DNA of 64,000 nucleotides from Calditrichales bacterium MX18-03 (GCA_021083345.1 JAJGRE010000002.1:186001-250000), one strand, 5' to 3'; positions 7,254 through 16,490 are shown, counted from the first letter of the stretch. A program made the numbers and translations. The notes: generated by a model not told the origin, from the sequence alone.

Positions 7254-8642
7254 CTAATCTCTGGTCAGCAGCTGTGCCAGCTCCGCGTTGTCCACAATTT
7301 CTTCTATCTTGTTGATTCCCAACTGCTTCAGGATTTTCATGACATTCAGGTTGTCAAAAGGTGTCATGATCAGAGAATCTTCCCCAAAGTCATTAACCAG
7401 CCTGAAAGCTTTTTCCATTGGAATATTGGTCCTGGGACCGCCGATGCAGCCGCCCTCACAGCCCATTCCTTCTATGAAATTGGCATGTATATCCCGGCCC
7501 TCCGATAAAGCCTGCAAAACGTCCTTGCAGCTTGTAACCCCGTGAACCTTTTTAGCCTTCAGCTTGATCAGCCGGCTTGGTTCCAGCCTGTTTACGACTG
7601 TCTTGACTGAAAAGCTCACGCCGCCTGTTCTGGCATACACCCTGCCGCCAAAGGAGGCCTGGTCCTTTTCGTCCCCGGTCAGTGTTTCCGGCCGTATATC
7701 GAGAGCCTTGAATATCTCCAGCAGCTCACGGAAATTCAGGACAAAGTCTACGGCACCCTTCAGGCCGAGTTCTTTTATCTCAGCCTTCTTCGCGATGCAA
7801 GGTGCAACAAATACGATCCTGCTTCCCTCATACAGTTTTTTCAGGATTCTGCCAGATGCAATCATGGGAGATACGGATGGGGACATCTTGGCATAAATCT
7901 CAGGATAGTTCTTTTTTGTCATGTTGAACCACACCGGACAGCAGCAGCTGGTAAGGAAGAAGTCCGCTTCCGTTTTCACCAGATGATTGAATTCGAAGGC
8001 TTCCTTGATGGTCAGTATATCTGCGAAAAGGGCTACCTCAATCATGTCCTTGAAGCCCAGCAGCTTCATTGCAGTCCTGAGCTGACCCATGGATATTTCC
8101 TCGCCAAACTGACCTACGATGGCGGGTGCCACTACGGCATATACCGGCACCTTCTTTTCTTTCAGCAAGTCCACCACCGGCAAAAACTCGATTTTGTCCG
8201 CCAACGCACCGAAATCGCAGCTTGTTACGCAATGCCCACAGCTGATGCATTTATTGTTTACAATGACCGGACCCTTTTTCCGCTTATACACATGCGCCTC
8301 ATATTTGCAGACTTCCTTGCCCTTGCAGTGGGCTTCGCTGCATTGCTCGCAAGGACCTTCAATCTTAGCCACCACGGGCGGACCGATTTCCTTGGAATTC
8401 CTAACGAGATCCAGTGCCTCCCGGAAGTCACTGTCATCTTTCGGATCCATGCCCATAGCAACCCGGATATGGTTTTTTATAAAGGGAATGTCCTTATCGT
8501 CAAAACCATACTTTTCTTTGATTTCAATGGCCAGAGCCAGCAGGTCATCTGAGGAATTCAGATTGCCGTTCCAATATTTCCTGACAAGCTCCCCAAAAAT
8601 GTGCATGCGTTTTTCTGAGAAGCCGTCATATTTCTTTTCCAT
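7254..8642 (-). CDS. [FeFe]-hydrogenase family protein, group-B-like
   Basis: The 462-residue protein has an N-terminal helical part, a cysteine cluster C98-x2-C-x4-C-x5-C, a 4Fe-4S ferredoxin motif at 132-143 (CISCGHCVTSCDFG) and an H-cluster domain. H-cluster motifs: L1 as TSCCCPVW (231-238), L2 as APCIAKKAE (about 281-289) and L3 as EGMGCEGGCIGGP (391-403), so the four cluster-binding cysteines are kept. The L3 form and length fit monomeric group-B-type or sensory enzymes rather than the classic CpI type. No HydEFG maturases are in the window. The start MEKKYDG follows AAGGAGGT by 6 bases. Role could be H2 turnover with ferredoxin or H2 sensing. Confidence 0.8.
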   Translation of the reverse strand: MEKKYDGFSEKRMHIFGELVRKYWNGNLNSSDDLLALAIEIKEKYGFDDKDIPFIKNHIRVAMGMDPKDDSDFREALDLVRNSKEIGPPVVAKIEGPCEQCSEAHCKGKEVCKYEAHVYKRKKGPVIVNNKCISCGHCVTSCDFGALADKIEFLPVVDLLKEKKVPVYAVVAPAIVGQFGEEISMGQLRTAMKLLGFKDMIEVALFADILTIKEAFEFNHLVKTEADFFLTSCCCPVWFNMTKKNYPEIYAKMSPSVSPMIASGRILKKLYEGSRIVFVAPCIAKKAEIKELGLKGAVDFVLNFRELLEIFKALDIRPETLTGDEKDQASFGGRVYARTGGVSFSVKTVVNRLEPSRLIKLKAKKVHGVTSCKDVLQALSEGRDIHANFIEGMGCEGGCIGGPRTNIPMEKAFRLVNDFGEDSLIMTPFDNLNVMKILKQLGINKIEEIVDNAELAQLLTRD

Positions 8643-8672
8643 TTCCGGACCTCCTTTTGTCATCCCATGAGC

Positions 8673-8732
8673 AAAAAAAAGAAAGCATCAGGCATAGAGT
8701 ATCCTTTCTGCTTAGGATTATTCCTTGCCTGA
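8673..8732 (-). terminator. Intrinsic terminator after the MerR gene
   Basis: Read on the minus strand, TCAGGCA (8726-8732) pairs with TGCCTGA (8688-8694) around an inner GGAT/ATCC stem; the hairpin is followed by a T-rich run over 8673-8684. Confidence 0.6.
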
Positions 8733-8754
8733 TCCTTCCGAATACAGCTTTAGC

Positions 8755-9567
8755 CTATTTTTTCACAGGCGCCTGAATCTCAGTCAGATAATTCTCAGAA
8801 CTTTGTTCACACCATGGACCTTTATGATAGATTGCTCTGGTGGGCCCATTCATTTCATATCCGTTTGCCGACAGCCACACGCCTAATGCATGATAGGCAG
8901 CAGACATTTCTTCAAAGGGTCCCTGATGCATTACGACCGCCATCTCAGGAACTGCTTCAAGCTCTCTCAACTTGATACGGTCGGTACCTTCCACAGTTTC
9001 ATTGGTGGACATGGTTACTTCGATATCAACATCACTTTCCTTATAGCCCGGATCGTGATAAATGGCATAGCAGGGCGATCCGCATCTCAGGCCTTTTTTG
9101 CCGACAAATGCCTCCAGCTCTTCCCACAGCTTTCCTTCCATGCAGTACGCCGGAATCACATCCCTTACTGATATGACCTTGTATGCTGGAATACTTTTTA
9201 ATGCTATTTCATATTTCATACTCGATTCCTCCTCGTCGATAAGTCGGATGAGGGTCTCCACCCTCAGTAACTTTTCACTCTCTTTCTTTATTGCTTCTGT
9301 AATCTCACGCTGTCTATTCTGCAGCAGGCTAAGCAGCTGCTTCGCATCCAGCTCCTTTTCCATCAGGCCGCAGATTTCGGATAGGGAAAATCCCATCTCC
9401 TTCAGGACGAAAATACGGTTGATTTTCGGTATCTGGTCTGCTGAATAGAAGCGGTAGCCGGTAAAGTCATCTGTTGACTGCGGCTTAAGCAAGCCAATTT
9501 CGTCATAATGCCGCAGCATTCTGACGGATACCCGTGTCAGTCTCGAAAAGTCCCCTATCTTTAACAT
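8755..9567 (-). CDS. MerR-family regulator with GyrI-like effector domain
   Basis: The 270-residue protein begins with a MerR winged HTH (LKIGDFSRLTRVSVRMLRHY, YDEIGLLKPQ), a coiled dimerisation helix (about 75-115), and a C-terminal GyrI/BmrR-type ligand pocket (about 120-270, EIALKSIPAYKVISVRDVI and the final AIYHKGPW with YLTEIQAPVKK). This architecture is typical of multidrug-responsive activators such as BmrR. Its upstream region contains a promoter with the 19-bp spacer that MerR proteins act on, so it probably controls itself. No transporter is adjacent in the same orientation, so the target gene is not evident. Confidence 0.88.
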   Translation of the reverse strand: MLKIGDFSRLTRVSVRMLRHYDEIGLLKPQSTDDFTGYRFYSADQIPKINRIFVLKEMGFSLSEICGLMEKELDAKQLLSLLQNRQREITEAIKKESEKLLRVETLIRLIDEEESSMKYEIALKSIPAYKVISVRDVIPAYCMEGKLWEELEAFVGKKGLRCGSPCYAIYHDPGYKESDVDIEVTMSTNETVEGTDRIKLRELEAVPEMAVVMHQGPFEEMSAAYHALGVWLSANGYEMNGPTRAIYHKGPWCEQSSENYLTEIQAPVKK

Positions 9568-9606
9568 ACGCCCTCCTATATTTTCTACAATCCGGATTGT
9601 AATCTC

Positions 9607-9637
9607 AGTTTAAACCCTCACATACTGTGAGAGTCAA
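9607..9637 (-). promoter_or_regulatory. MerR-type promoter with 19-bp spacer and operator
   Basis: On the minus strand TTGACT (9632-9637), a 19-base spacer and TAAACT (9607-9612). The spacer contains CTCACA/TGTGAG arms around TAC, matching the over-long spacer with a central dyad that MerR-family activators untwist. It lies 40 bases upstream of the MerR start. Confidence 0.65.
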
Positions 9638-9640
9638 GTA

Positions 9641-9675
9641 AAAAAAATACGATTTAAGTAAATATTTAAATCGTA
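9641..9675 (-). terminator. Intrinsic terminator of the GGDEF/HD-GYP gene
   Basis: A perfect 10-bp stem TACGATTTAA/TTAAATCGTA (9648-9657 and 9666-9675) is followed on the minus strand by an 8-9 base T-run. Confidence 0.85.
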
Positions 9676-9686
9676 CTTTCTGCAAA

Positions 9687-11984
9687 TCAGAATTTTTTCA
9701 TCATTTTCAGGAACTCTCCGGTCAGAATGGGGTCAAACTGCGTTCCGGCGCAGCGTTTCAGTTCCTCCAGCGCAGCCTCCTTGGAGAGTGCTTTCCTGTA
9801 TGGTCTGTCATTGGTCATGGCATCATAGGCATCAACGATGGTTAATATCCTGCATTCCACCGGAATTTCATTCCCCCTCAAACCAAAGGGATAGCCGCTT
9901 CCATCCCAATGTTCATGATGTTTCAGGATATAATCCGCAATGGGCAGCAAATCCACAGAAGACTCCGCAATACGATGCCCTATCTCAGTATGGCGTTTCA
10001 TCATTTCGAACTCTTCCTTAGTCAATGCTGCAGGCTTGGTCAGGATATAGTCGGGTATACCGACTTTGCCTATATCATGGAACTGAGCCAGAAGCCGCAT
10101 ATCGTCTATGTCCTTTTCCTGAATGCCGATCACGCGGGACAAGCCGACTGCCAGTTCCTCCATCCGAGTGGCATGACCTTCGGTAATAAAATCCCTTTCC
10201 TCCAGCATCTTTTTCATTGCCTGGACCACTTCGCTTTTCATGCTCCGCCTTCGGTGGAGCTTCACCCGGTACATCCTGTTATCGGCTTCCTTCAACATCT
10301 CATGGATGTCGAGGCTTTCCCCCTCTGCGAAGACATATCCATATGAAATGCTCATCTGAATGATATGACTCTCTTTATTGATATTATTTAAGCCCTCATT
10401 GAACCGGCTGATGCAGGTCTGAATCTCTTTATTGGTCCTATCGGATACAATGACACAGAACTCGTCGCCGCCGATTCTGGAGATCATGCTGTCCTTAGGA
10501 AATGCATCTACAATGATTTTTGAAGCAGCAACCAGATATTGATCCCCAACGGAATGACCTAGGGTGTCGTTGATCAGCTTCAGCCCGTCCAGATCAAACA
10601 TCATGATGCACAATGAATGCATCACTTCGCCTTTTAGCCTTGCCACTTCATTCTCAAAGTAATACCGGTTGAACAAGCCGGTCAGGGAATCGTGAATGCT
10701 GATATCTACCAGCCTTTCTTCCGATTTCTTACGCTCTGTAATGTCCCGGACAATGCCAACGACCCTGTCGCTGCCGCAAGAAGCCAGACGAGCTTCAAAA
10801 TCCGACGGGTTGTGGTGTATCGACAGGTTGTATTCAATTGTCTGTATCTTCTTTGATTCAATAGCTTTTCCTATTGCGGCCAGCATAACCTGGGACAGCT
10901 CTGCCGGAAAGATATCGGCAACACTTTTGCCAAGAAACTGTTCCGGCGGCATATACAGTTCGCTCTCTTGCACTGCATGATAATCCATGATCCTTCCCGA
11001 CTTATCGAACATGAAAAACAAGTCCGGAATAGCTTCCAATATCGCTTTGGCTCTGGCTTCACTGGTTTGAAGCTCATCGATGGTACGTGAAAGCGCCTTT
11101 GTCTTCTGCCTGACACGCAGATGCAGTGTTCTGTTCCATGCCAGAAGAAACAGGATTACAGCAAGGATGATGACAAGCGTAATGATTGCAGACCTGAACA
11201 ATTCGGTTTCATATATCGGCTGTGTTGTTTTCCCGTACCACTTGTCTTGGATTTTCTTGTATTCTGCCTTCGAAATACTGGAAAAACCCTTATTCAGCGT
11301 ATTCAGCAAACTCTTATCGCCCTGTTTCACCGCCCTGAAGAACTGGCTGGTATATAAAGAACTGACATAATTGAACTCATTATGTATCCCCATTTTATAC
11401 ATATGATACAAAGAAGGCGGCTTTCCCATTACAAAAATCACGATCTCCTGATTCCGGGCCGCTCTTATGACAGCCTCAGCAGACTCATAGGCCTTGATAT
11501 TCGTAATGCCTTTCTTCATCAGTTCATTGATGGCATTATCGCCCCTTTTGGCGCCTACGGCAAAGCCCTTCAAGGAATTGACATCCGTTATGCCGGATAT
11601 GTTTTTGTGGAAAAAGATCGGTACATCAATGGTGGCATAAGGCTCGGAATAATCCAGTATCTTATCTCTCCCTTCGTTATAGGATATGGTATCCACCACG
11701 TCGAATTTGCCTTCCAGCATGGACTGATAGGCATTGTTCCAACTCATGCCGGTTATGTTAACCACTATCCCGGTTTTCTGCTCAAAAAGCTGCCATTGGT
11801 CTATGGTGATTCCCTGGAGCTTTCCGCTGTCGTCTCTGAAGGCGTACGGCGGATAGTTATCATCCATGACCACTCGGATGACTTTCTTATCGTCAGCAAC
11901 CCCATGACTCGCCAATACGGGCGATGTTAAAATCAATATGGAAATCAGGAATATGAAGCAATAAACACAATTTTTTTTACGCAT
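9687..11984 (-). CDS. Membrane receptor with SBP, PAS, GGDEF and HD-GYP domains
   Basis: The 765-residue protein has a signal peptide (1-25), an extracellular solute-binding domain of the amino-acid type (about 35-255, VVMDDNYPPYAFRDDSGKL), a membrane helix (about 265-290), a PAS domain (about 315-425, ending VVGIVRDITERKK), a GGDEF domain with intact RIGGDEF motif, and an HD-GYP domain with HDIGKVGIP and HHEHWDGSGYP both intact. It should therefore both make and degrade cyclic di-GMP, or switch between them, in response to an external small molecule. The product-inhibition site R-x-x-D reads FPKD, so feedback may be lost. Start MRKKNC follows GGGGGAG by 5 bases. Confidence 0.93.
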   Translation of the reverse strand: MRKKNCVYCFIFLISILILTSPVLASHGVADDKKVIRVVMDDNYPPYAFRDDSGKLQGITIDQWQLFEQKTGIVVNITGMSWNNAYQSMLEGKFDVVDTISYNEGRDKILDYSEPYATIDVPIFFHKNISGITDVNSLKGFAVGAKRGDNAINELMKKGITNIKAYESAEAVIRAARNQEIVIFVMGKPPSLYHMYKMGIHNEFNYVSSLYTSQFFRAVKQGDKSLLNTLNKGFSSISKAEYKKIQDKWYGKTTQPIYETELFRSAIITLVIILAVILFLLAWNRTLHLRVRQKTKALSRTIDELQTSEARAKAILEAIPDLFFMFDKSGRIMDYHAVQESELYMPPEQFLGKSVADIFPAELSQVMLAAIGKAIESKKIQTIEYNLSIHHNPSDFEARLASCGSDRVVGIVRDITERKKSEERLVDISIHDSLTGLFNRYYFENEVARLKGEVMHSLCIMMFDLDGLKLINDTLGHSVGDQYLVAASKIIVDAFPKDSMISRIGGDEFCVIVSDRTNKEIQTCISRFNEGLNNINKESHIIQMSISYGYVFAEGESLDIHEMLKEADNRMYRVKLHRRRSMKSEVVQAMKKMLEERDFITEGHATRMEELAVGLSRVIGIQEKDIDDMRLLAQFHDIGKVGIPDYILTKPAALTKEEFEMMKRHTEIGHRIAESSVDLLPIADYILKHHEHWDGSGYPFGLRGNEIPVECRILTIVDAYDAMTNDRPYRKALSKEAALEELKRCAGTQFDPILTGEFLKMMKKF

Positions 11985-12087
11985 GGCTTCTCCCCCTCTC
12001 CATTGATAAAAAGCAGCTCCAATTAATATTAATATTATCTCAAATTTCATCATGATTCAACAGAATTCGCAGAAATGGGGATCGACG

Positions 12088-12124
12088 AAAAAGGACCCCC
12101 TTCTCAGGAAAAGGGATCCTTTAT
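12088..12124 (-). terminator. Intrinsic terminator of the phosphoesterase gene
   Basis: AAAGGA/TCCTTT outer and CCCTT/AAGGG inner arms form a hairpin; the minus strand continues TTTTT. It separates the phosphoesterase gene from the receptor gene downstream. Confidence 0.75.
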
Positions 12125-12141
12125 CGTTGCAGAGGAAAAGC

Positions 12142-13497
12142 TCATTTTTCACTAGAATAAAACGGTACGAAAAGTGTATTGTTGTCCTTTCTCTCATCCT
12201 TGAGCATGGCCGATACATAGTCTTTCGTAAAACAAGAGGGCAGACTTTCCAGGAGCTTATAGCCTTCCGACTCCACTATATCGTCTAATGCTTCGTTTCT
12301 AAATCCAGCAAAATACAACAGGTTCATCCTGGCTATCGTGTCGCACACCTTATCTTTATCTTCCTCCGAGAGCGTTTTCAGATCCAATTTGAAATTGTCA
12401 TATTGCTTGCAGCACTGCTCAATAAAGGCGTGAACAGAATATGCTTCTATGTCGGGCAAAGACTCACCTGTTGCCTGTACCCTTTCAGTCCAATACCTGT
12501 TATCCAGCTTGACGGTACGATAATATAAGCCCTTGCCAGGTACAAAATTCATTCGCCCATATTGATGAGGATATACAGCCAGACTTGAGGTTGCGAGATC
12601 ATACAGCTTCTGCGCCCCGGATTGTTGCGTCTTTATGTCCTGTATATGGACATGGCCTGTCAGGACTATATCGATACCGCATTTTTCAAATACCTTCAGC
12701 AATTCATCATTGTCTTTGATTGTATAGTCCATATGGATGATTGGACTGTGGTCAAGCAGGCTATGATGCATTATGGCGATGAGCCTTGCTTTGTTTTCCC
12801 TGGCCAGTTCTCCACATTGTTCAATCCATTTCAAGGTGTCTGGCGTCAGGCTGCCCCCAAGCTCCGGATACTGCCTGCCTGCATTGAGCTGGGAATGTGT
12901 GGAGTCCAGCATCAATAACCACACGTCTTCCGCCGGCATCGCAAGATAGCTTAAAGAATCCGCATCTCTCGATATCGCATCATCATACCCAAACCTGGCA
13001 TAAATGTTCCGGAATTCTTCGTAGGTTATCCCATCCGACTTTATGGACATTTCTCCTGTGAAGCGCTGCGAACAAGGATTCAGTATGTCATGGTTGCCTG
13101 GGACAACAAAAGCACAGGTACCGCTGCGCTCTATAGACTCCAGCATTTGGACCAATTCGAGATGGCTTTCCCGGTCACCGTTGCATGTCATATCTCCGTT
13201 AATGATGAGGAAATCCGGACTTGCCAGCTCTATTTCCTTCTCAAGCGTTTCCAGCATCTCTCCGGAATATTTCACAAGCTTGCCGCCGGCTGTTGTGAGG
13301 AATGCAGCAAAAGCCGTTCCATTGTCATATGTACTTTTTGATAAGTGGTGAAGATCATTGGTGATAAAAAAGCTAAAGCTCTGCCCGGACCTGATTTCAG
13401 CACAACCCATCGAGTACCGGAAGGCTCTGTAGCATCCGAAAGCTGTAAGCAGGACCGGCAACGCGATGATAACGGCATAGAGGCAATGCTTTTTCAT
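12142..13497 (-). CDS. Exported calcineurin-like metallophosphoesterase
   Basis: The 451-residue protein has an N-terminal export signal or anchor (MKKHCLYAVIIALPVLLTAF followed by GC, a possible lipobox) and a full set of metallophosphoesterase motifs: FFITNDLHHL, INGDMTCNGD, VVPGNHDI, IAIMHHSLL and LTGHVHIQD. These bind two metal ions and hydrolyse phosphoester bonds. About 150 residues after the last motif form an extra helical domain with no clear match. The start is at MKKHC after GAGGG; a TTG two codons upstream is less likely. The substrate is unknown; nothing in the neighbourhood suggests one. Confidence 0.85.
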   Translation of the reverse strand: MKKHCLYAVIIALPVLLTAFGCYRAFRYSMGCAEIRSGQSFSFFITNDLHHLSKSTYDNGTAFAAFLTTAGGKLVKYSGEMLETLEKEIELASPDFLIINGDMTCNGDRESHLELVQMLESIERSGTCAFVVPGNHDILNPCSQRFTGEMSIKSDGITYEEFRNIYARFGYDDAISRDADSLSYLAMPAEDVWLLMLDSTHSQLNAGRQYPELGGSLTPDTLKWIEQCGELARENKARLIAIMHHSLLDHSPIIHMDYTIKDNDELLKVFEKCGIDIVLTGHVHIQDIKTQQSGAQKLYDLATSSLAVYPHQYGRMNFVPGKGLYYRTVKLDNRYWTERVQATGESLPDIEAYSVHAFIEQCCKQYDNFKLDLKTLSEEDKDKVCDTIARMNLLYFAGFRNEALDDIVESEGYKLLESLPSCFTKDYVSAMLKDERKDNNTLFVPFYSSEK

Positions 13498-13655
13498 GGT
13501 CAACCCTCACTTTCTTATATTAGAAATGAGTGCAACCAGCAACTTTTATACCTAATACCAGTATAGCATATTTTTACATTGAGTGTGTTGTTTTTTTAAC
13601 AAAGTTTTATATCCTTGCTCTCCTATTTATACTCTGATAACGCTTGACCAATAGC

Positions 13656-13680
13656 AAAAAAAGGAGCCTATTGCTCCTTT
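13656..13680 (-). terminator. Intrinsic terminator overlapping the CBS-protein stop codon
   Basis: AAAGGAGC (13660-13667) pairs with GCTCCTTT (13673-13680); the TAG stop lies in the loop, and the minus strand continues with seven Ts. The terminator stem is made of the gene's last codons. Confidence 0.8.
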
Positions 13681-14096
13681 GGCTCATTGCCTTTGTTAAA
13701 ATGCAGTGTATATAAATAATTGATAATGTCGCTCCTTTTGATGATTCCGATAAAAATCTCCTGGTCATCCACTACCGGTATGAAATTCTGGTTCACAGAC
13801 AGCAGAATCAGATCTTCAATGTGGGAGTTGATGGAAACAGGCTTATTCTGCTGGTGCTTGGCGATGTCTTTTATCAGGACTTTCTTGGAATCCTTGAAGC
13901 TCAGATTCGGGGTATGCTTCAAGCACCATAGGATGTCTCCTTCGGTTATTGTGCCAGCATATTTGCCCTCATTGTCCACCAACGGAATGGCAGTATACCG
14001 GTGAAACTCCATTTTTTCAATGGCTTGCCTCATGGTTGCATCTTCCGATATCCAAATGATTTCTTCCTTTGGTGTGAGAAAAAAAGCGATGTTCAT
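13668..14096 (-). CDS. Protein with two CBS domains
   Basis: The 142-residue protein consists of a tandem CBS pair: first repeat at about 5-70 (DATMRQAIEKMEFHRYTAIP, then VDNEGKYAGTITEGDILWCL), second at about 75-135 (IEDLILLSVNQNFIPVVDDQ, IGIIKRSDIINYL). Stand-alone CBS pairs bind adenine nucleotides or related ligands and report cellular energy state. The start MNIAFF follows GAGGGGGA by 5 bases; an upstream ATG in frame overlaps that site. It is monocistronic, and its partner is unknown. Confidence 0.88.
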   Translation of the reverse strand: MNIAFFLTPKEEIIWISEDATMRQAIEKMEFHRYTAIPLVDNEGKYAGTITEGDILWCLKHTPNLSFKDSKKVLIKDIAKHQQNKPVSINSHIEDLILLSVNQNFIPVVDDQEIFIGIIKRSDIINYLYTLHFNKGNEPKEQ

Positions 14097-14221
14097 GTGA
14101 TTCCCCCTCACTCATGCAGCGATCCTTTTCATGTCGATTTTATTATATCCGTTTTTATGAAAGAAGGGAATAGCCTTTTGATAACTTAAGCAATGATCCC
14201 GTTATAAGGTTTTGCCACAGC

Positions 14222-15574
14222 TTATTCTTGGCTGCAGTGCTTTTCCATTTTCAGCATTTCCTTTTTCAGTAGTGCGAATGTGATGATCGTAGAGAAAAAA
14301 TCCGCCAGCGGCATAGAAAGCCAAATCCCCGCCAGCCCAAGACCAAAGATACCCGGCAGCAGTAAAATCAGAGGAATCAAGAATAGGACTTGTCTCGTTA
14401 ATGTCAGGAGGAGCGAAGGAACCGCTTTCCCTACTGACTGGAACAGCGAAGCGCCGATAATCTGCACACCGATAACGGGTACCATGGAAATGGTCAGCCT
14501 TAGAGCAAGCACGCCGCCTCTGATTAAATCCGGATCATCGTCAAACAATCCGATAATAAATCCCGGAAAAAGTTCACCCAGTAGAGTACCAACAGTTGCA
14601 AATACAGTCGTGACAAGAATGGACAGCCTGACGACTTCCTTGATTCTGTCAAACCGCTTTGCTCCGTAGTTAAAGCCTGCAATGGGCTGCATTCCCTGTA
14701 CTACGCCGAACAGGGGCATGAAGAGGAACATGATCACACGGTTGATAACGCCATAAATGGATATGGCCAGCTCTCCTCCATAAAAAGCAAGGGAGTTATT
14801 CATCAGAATTGCTATCAAGCTGCCGGCCGTCTGCCTTGCAAAAGCCGGAAAACCCACAGCCAGGATTTCCCGAATCATTCCCCATTCCGGGCTTAAGTGG
14901 TGAAGCTTTACTTTCAGGCTGCTTCTCCCTCCATACATGTAAAACAGAATATAAAGGACAGATGCCAGCTGTGAAAGAATGGTCGCCAGAGCAGCCCCGC
15001 GGATTCCCATTCCCATAGGAAAAATAAACACATAATCCAGCACAATGTTCAAGACCGTACCGATCAGCATTGAGAACATGGCTGTCTTGGCGTTTCCTTC
15101 CGCACGGATCAGATTGTTGGTTGAAACAGCGAAAGGGAAATAGATGCTCCCCGCCAGAATGACCTGCAGGTACTCTTTGGCATAAGGAAGCAGGATATCC
15201 GTAGCCCCGAAGATCCGAAGCAGCGGATCTATGAAGGCCAATCCGAAAATACAGATAAATATGCCCAAAAGGCCTACCGCCAGATATGAATTGCCGGCGG
15301 CACGCTCCGCACGCTCATAATCCTTAGCGCCCAGACTCCGCGATATGACTGAGGCAGCACCAATGCCCACCATCTGCGCAATAGCCATGATGATCATCTG
15401 AATCGGAAATACGATGGTTAATCCGCCAATGGCAAGATACCCGATGCCTCTTCCGATAAAAATGGTATCAACGATATTATACAAAGCATTGACAATCATC
15501 GCTATGGTGGCCGGCAAAGACAGGCTCACCAGTAGCTTTCCAATTTTCTCGTTTTCAAGTCTTTCATTTTTCAT
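14222..15574 (-). CDS. MATE-family efflux transporter
   Basis: The 450-residue, 12-helix protein matches the MATE/NorM-like superfamily: LLVSLSLPATIAMIVNALYN at the N-terminus, then IGRGIGYLAIGG, GIGAASVISRSLGAKD, the central FPAFARQTAGS and QPIAGFNYGAKRFDRI in the second half. Such proteins export cationic drugs or metabolites by Na+ or H+ antiport. Its ATG lies inside the last codons of the PfkB gene (11-base overlap), so the two are translationally coupled, and the exported compound could be related to the kinase product. Confidence 0.9.
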   Translation of the reverse strand: MKNERLENEKIGKLLVSLSLPATIAMIVNALYNIVDTIFIGRGIGYLAIGGLTIVFPIQMIIMAIAQMVGIGAASVISRSLGAKDYERAERAAGNSYLAVGLLGIFICIFGLAFIDPLLRIFGATDILLPYAKEYLQVILAGSIYFPFAVSTNNLIRAEGNAKTAMFSMLIGTVLNIVLDYVFIFPMGMGIRGAALATILSQLASVLYILFYMYGGRSSLKVKLHHLSPEWGMIREILAVGFPAFARQTAGSLIAILMNNSLAFYGGELAISIYGVINRVIMFLFMPLFGVVQGMQPIAGFNYGAKRFDRIKEVVRLSILVTTVFATVGTLLGELFPGFIIGLFDDDPDLIRGGVLALRLTISMVPVIGVQIIGASLFQSVGKAVPSLLLTLTRQVLFLIPLILLLPGIFGLGLAGIWLSMPLADFFSTIITFALLKKEMLKMEKHCSQE

Positions 15575-16457
15575 ATAATCTCAACACTTCTTTCAAGTCC
15601 GGAATAGCCGCCCGGCCACCTAGTTTTTGTACGGACAATGCAGCTGCGATAGACGCGATTTTCACTGTTTTCACTTTATCAAAGCCTTCAGCCAGGCAAT
15701 AAGCAAAAGCCCCATGAAAAATATCCCCTGCGCCGGTGGTATCTATCGCATTGACCTTATATGCCTGCTGATGGACGATCCTGCCATTATCTTTATACAG
15801 GCAGCCCTTTTCACCCAGCGTCACAACGATTTCCTTGCCGTTCAGCTTTTCCAGCTTCTCAAAAAACAGCTCTGGATGCGCTAGCGGATGCAGATTGCCG
15901 AGTCCGGCATATACCGTGGCAAAATCCTCGGAGCAAACAAGCCAATCCACCATTTCTGCCAGCTTCCTTGTCGCTGGATTATAGGAGCCTGCATCCAATA
16001 CGGATACGGCACTCCTGTATTTTTCGATGGCCTGAAGGGAGGCTGGAAGCTCATGCCCGTCCGCCAATATGACAGCGGGCTCCTCTTCTTCAAACTGCAC
16101 CTGGAGCTTCGGATTGCTCTTTTTGTTATGGTTGAACAGTGTCCGGCTCCCGTTTGACTCATTGGCCAGTATAAAGCTGAAGGGCGTCACACTGCTCTCA
16201 TCCCAAACCAGATAACGCAGGTCTACGCCTGCCTGCTGCAGCTCCTCCCGTATTTTCATACCGTAGACGTCTTTCCCCAGCACCCCTGCATAGCCGCTGC
16301 TCATTCCCCATTTGGCTATCAGAAAGGCCGCATTGCCGGCCGGACCACCGCCGCACTCCAATACTAAGTCAATGCTGTATTTCTTGTTTTCTATGGGATA
16401 TTGCGGCAGCAGAAGCGTTATATCATAAGCAGAGTGCCCTATGCACAATACTTTCAT
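15564..16457 (-). CDS. PfkB-family carbohydrate kinase
   Basis: The 297-residue protein has both PfkB/ribokinase signatures: GGGPAGNAAFLIAKWG near residue 36 and the C-terminal anion-hole motif DTTGAGDIFHGAFAYCLAEG (catalytic Asp in GAGD). It phosphorylates a sugar, nucleoside or similar alcohol using ATP; sequence alone does not decide between ribokinase, fructokinase or adenosine kinase-like activity. AAGGAGAG precedes the ATG. It is the first gene of a two-gene unit with a MATE exporter, an unusual pairing. Confidence 0.88.
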   Translation of the reverse strand: MKVLCIGHSAYDITLLLPQYPIENKKYSIDLVLECGGGPAGNAAFLIAKWGMSSGYAGVLGKDVYGMKIREELQQAGVDLRYLVWDESSVTPFSFILANESNGSRTLFNHNKKSNPKLQVQFEEEEPAVILADGHELPASLQAIEKYRSAVSVLDAGSYNPATRKLAEMVDWLVCSEDFATVYAGLGNLHPLAHPELFFEKLEKLNGKEIVVTLGEKGCLYKDNGRIVHQQAYKVNAIDTTGAGDIFHGAFAYCLAEGFDKVKTVKIASIAAALSVQKLGGRAAIPDLKEVLRLYEK

Positions 16458-16490
16458 CCTGTTTTCTCTCCTTATGCTTCATACGGGTGT

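Noticed and set aside
8119-8670. 183-codon plus-strand open frame
   Set aside because: Antisense to the hydrogenase-like gene; composition is Ser-rich low-complexity typical of a reverse-strand shadow.
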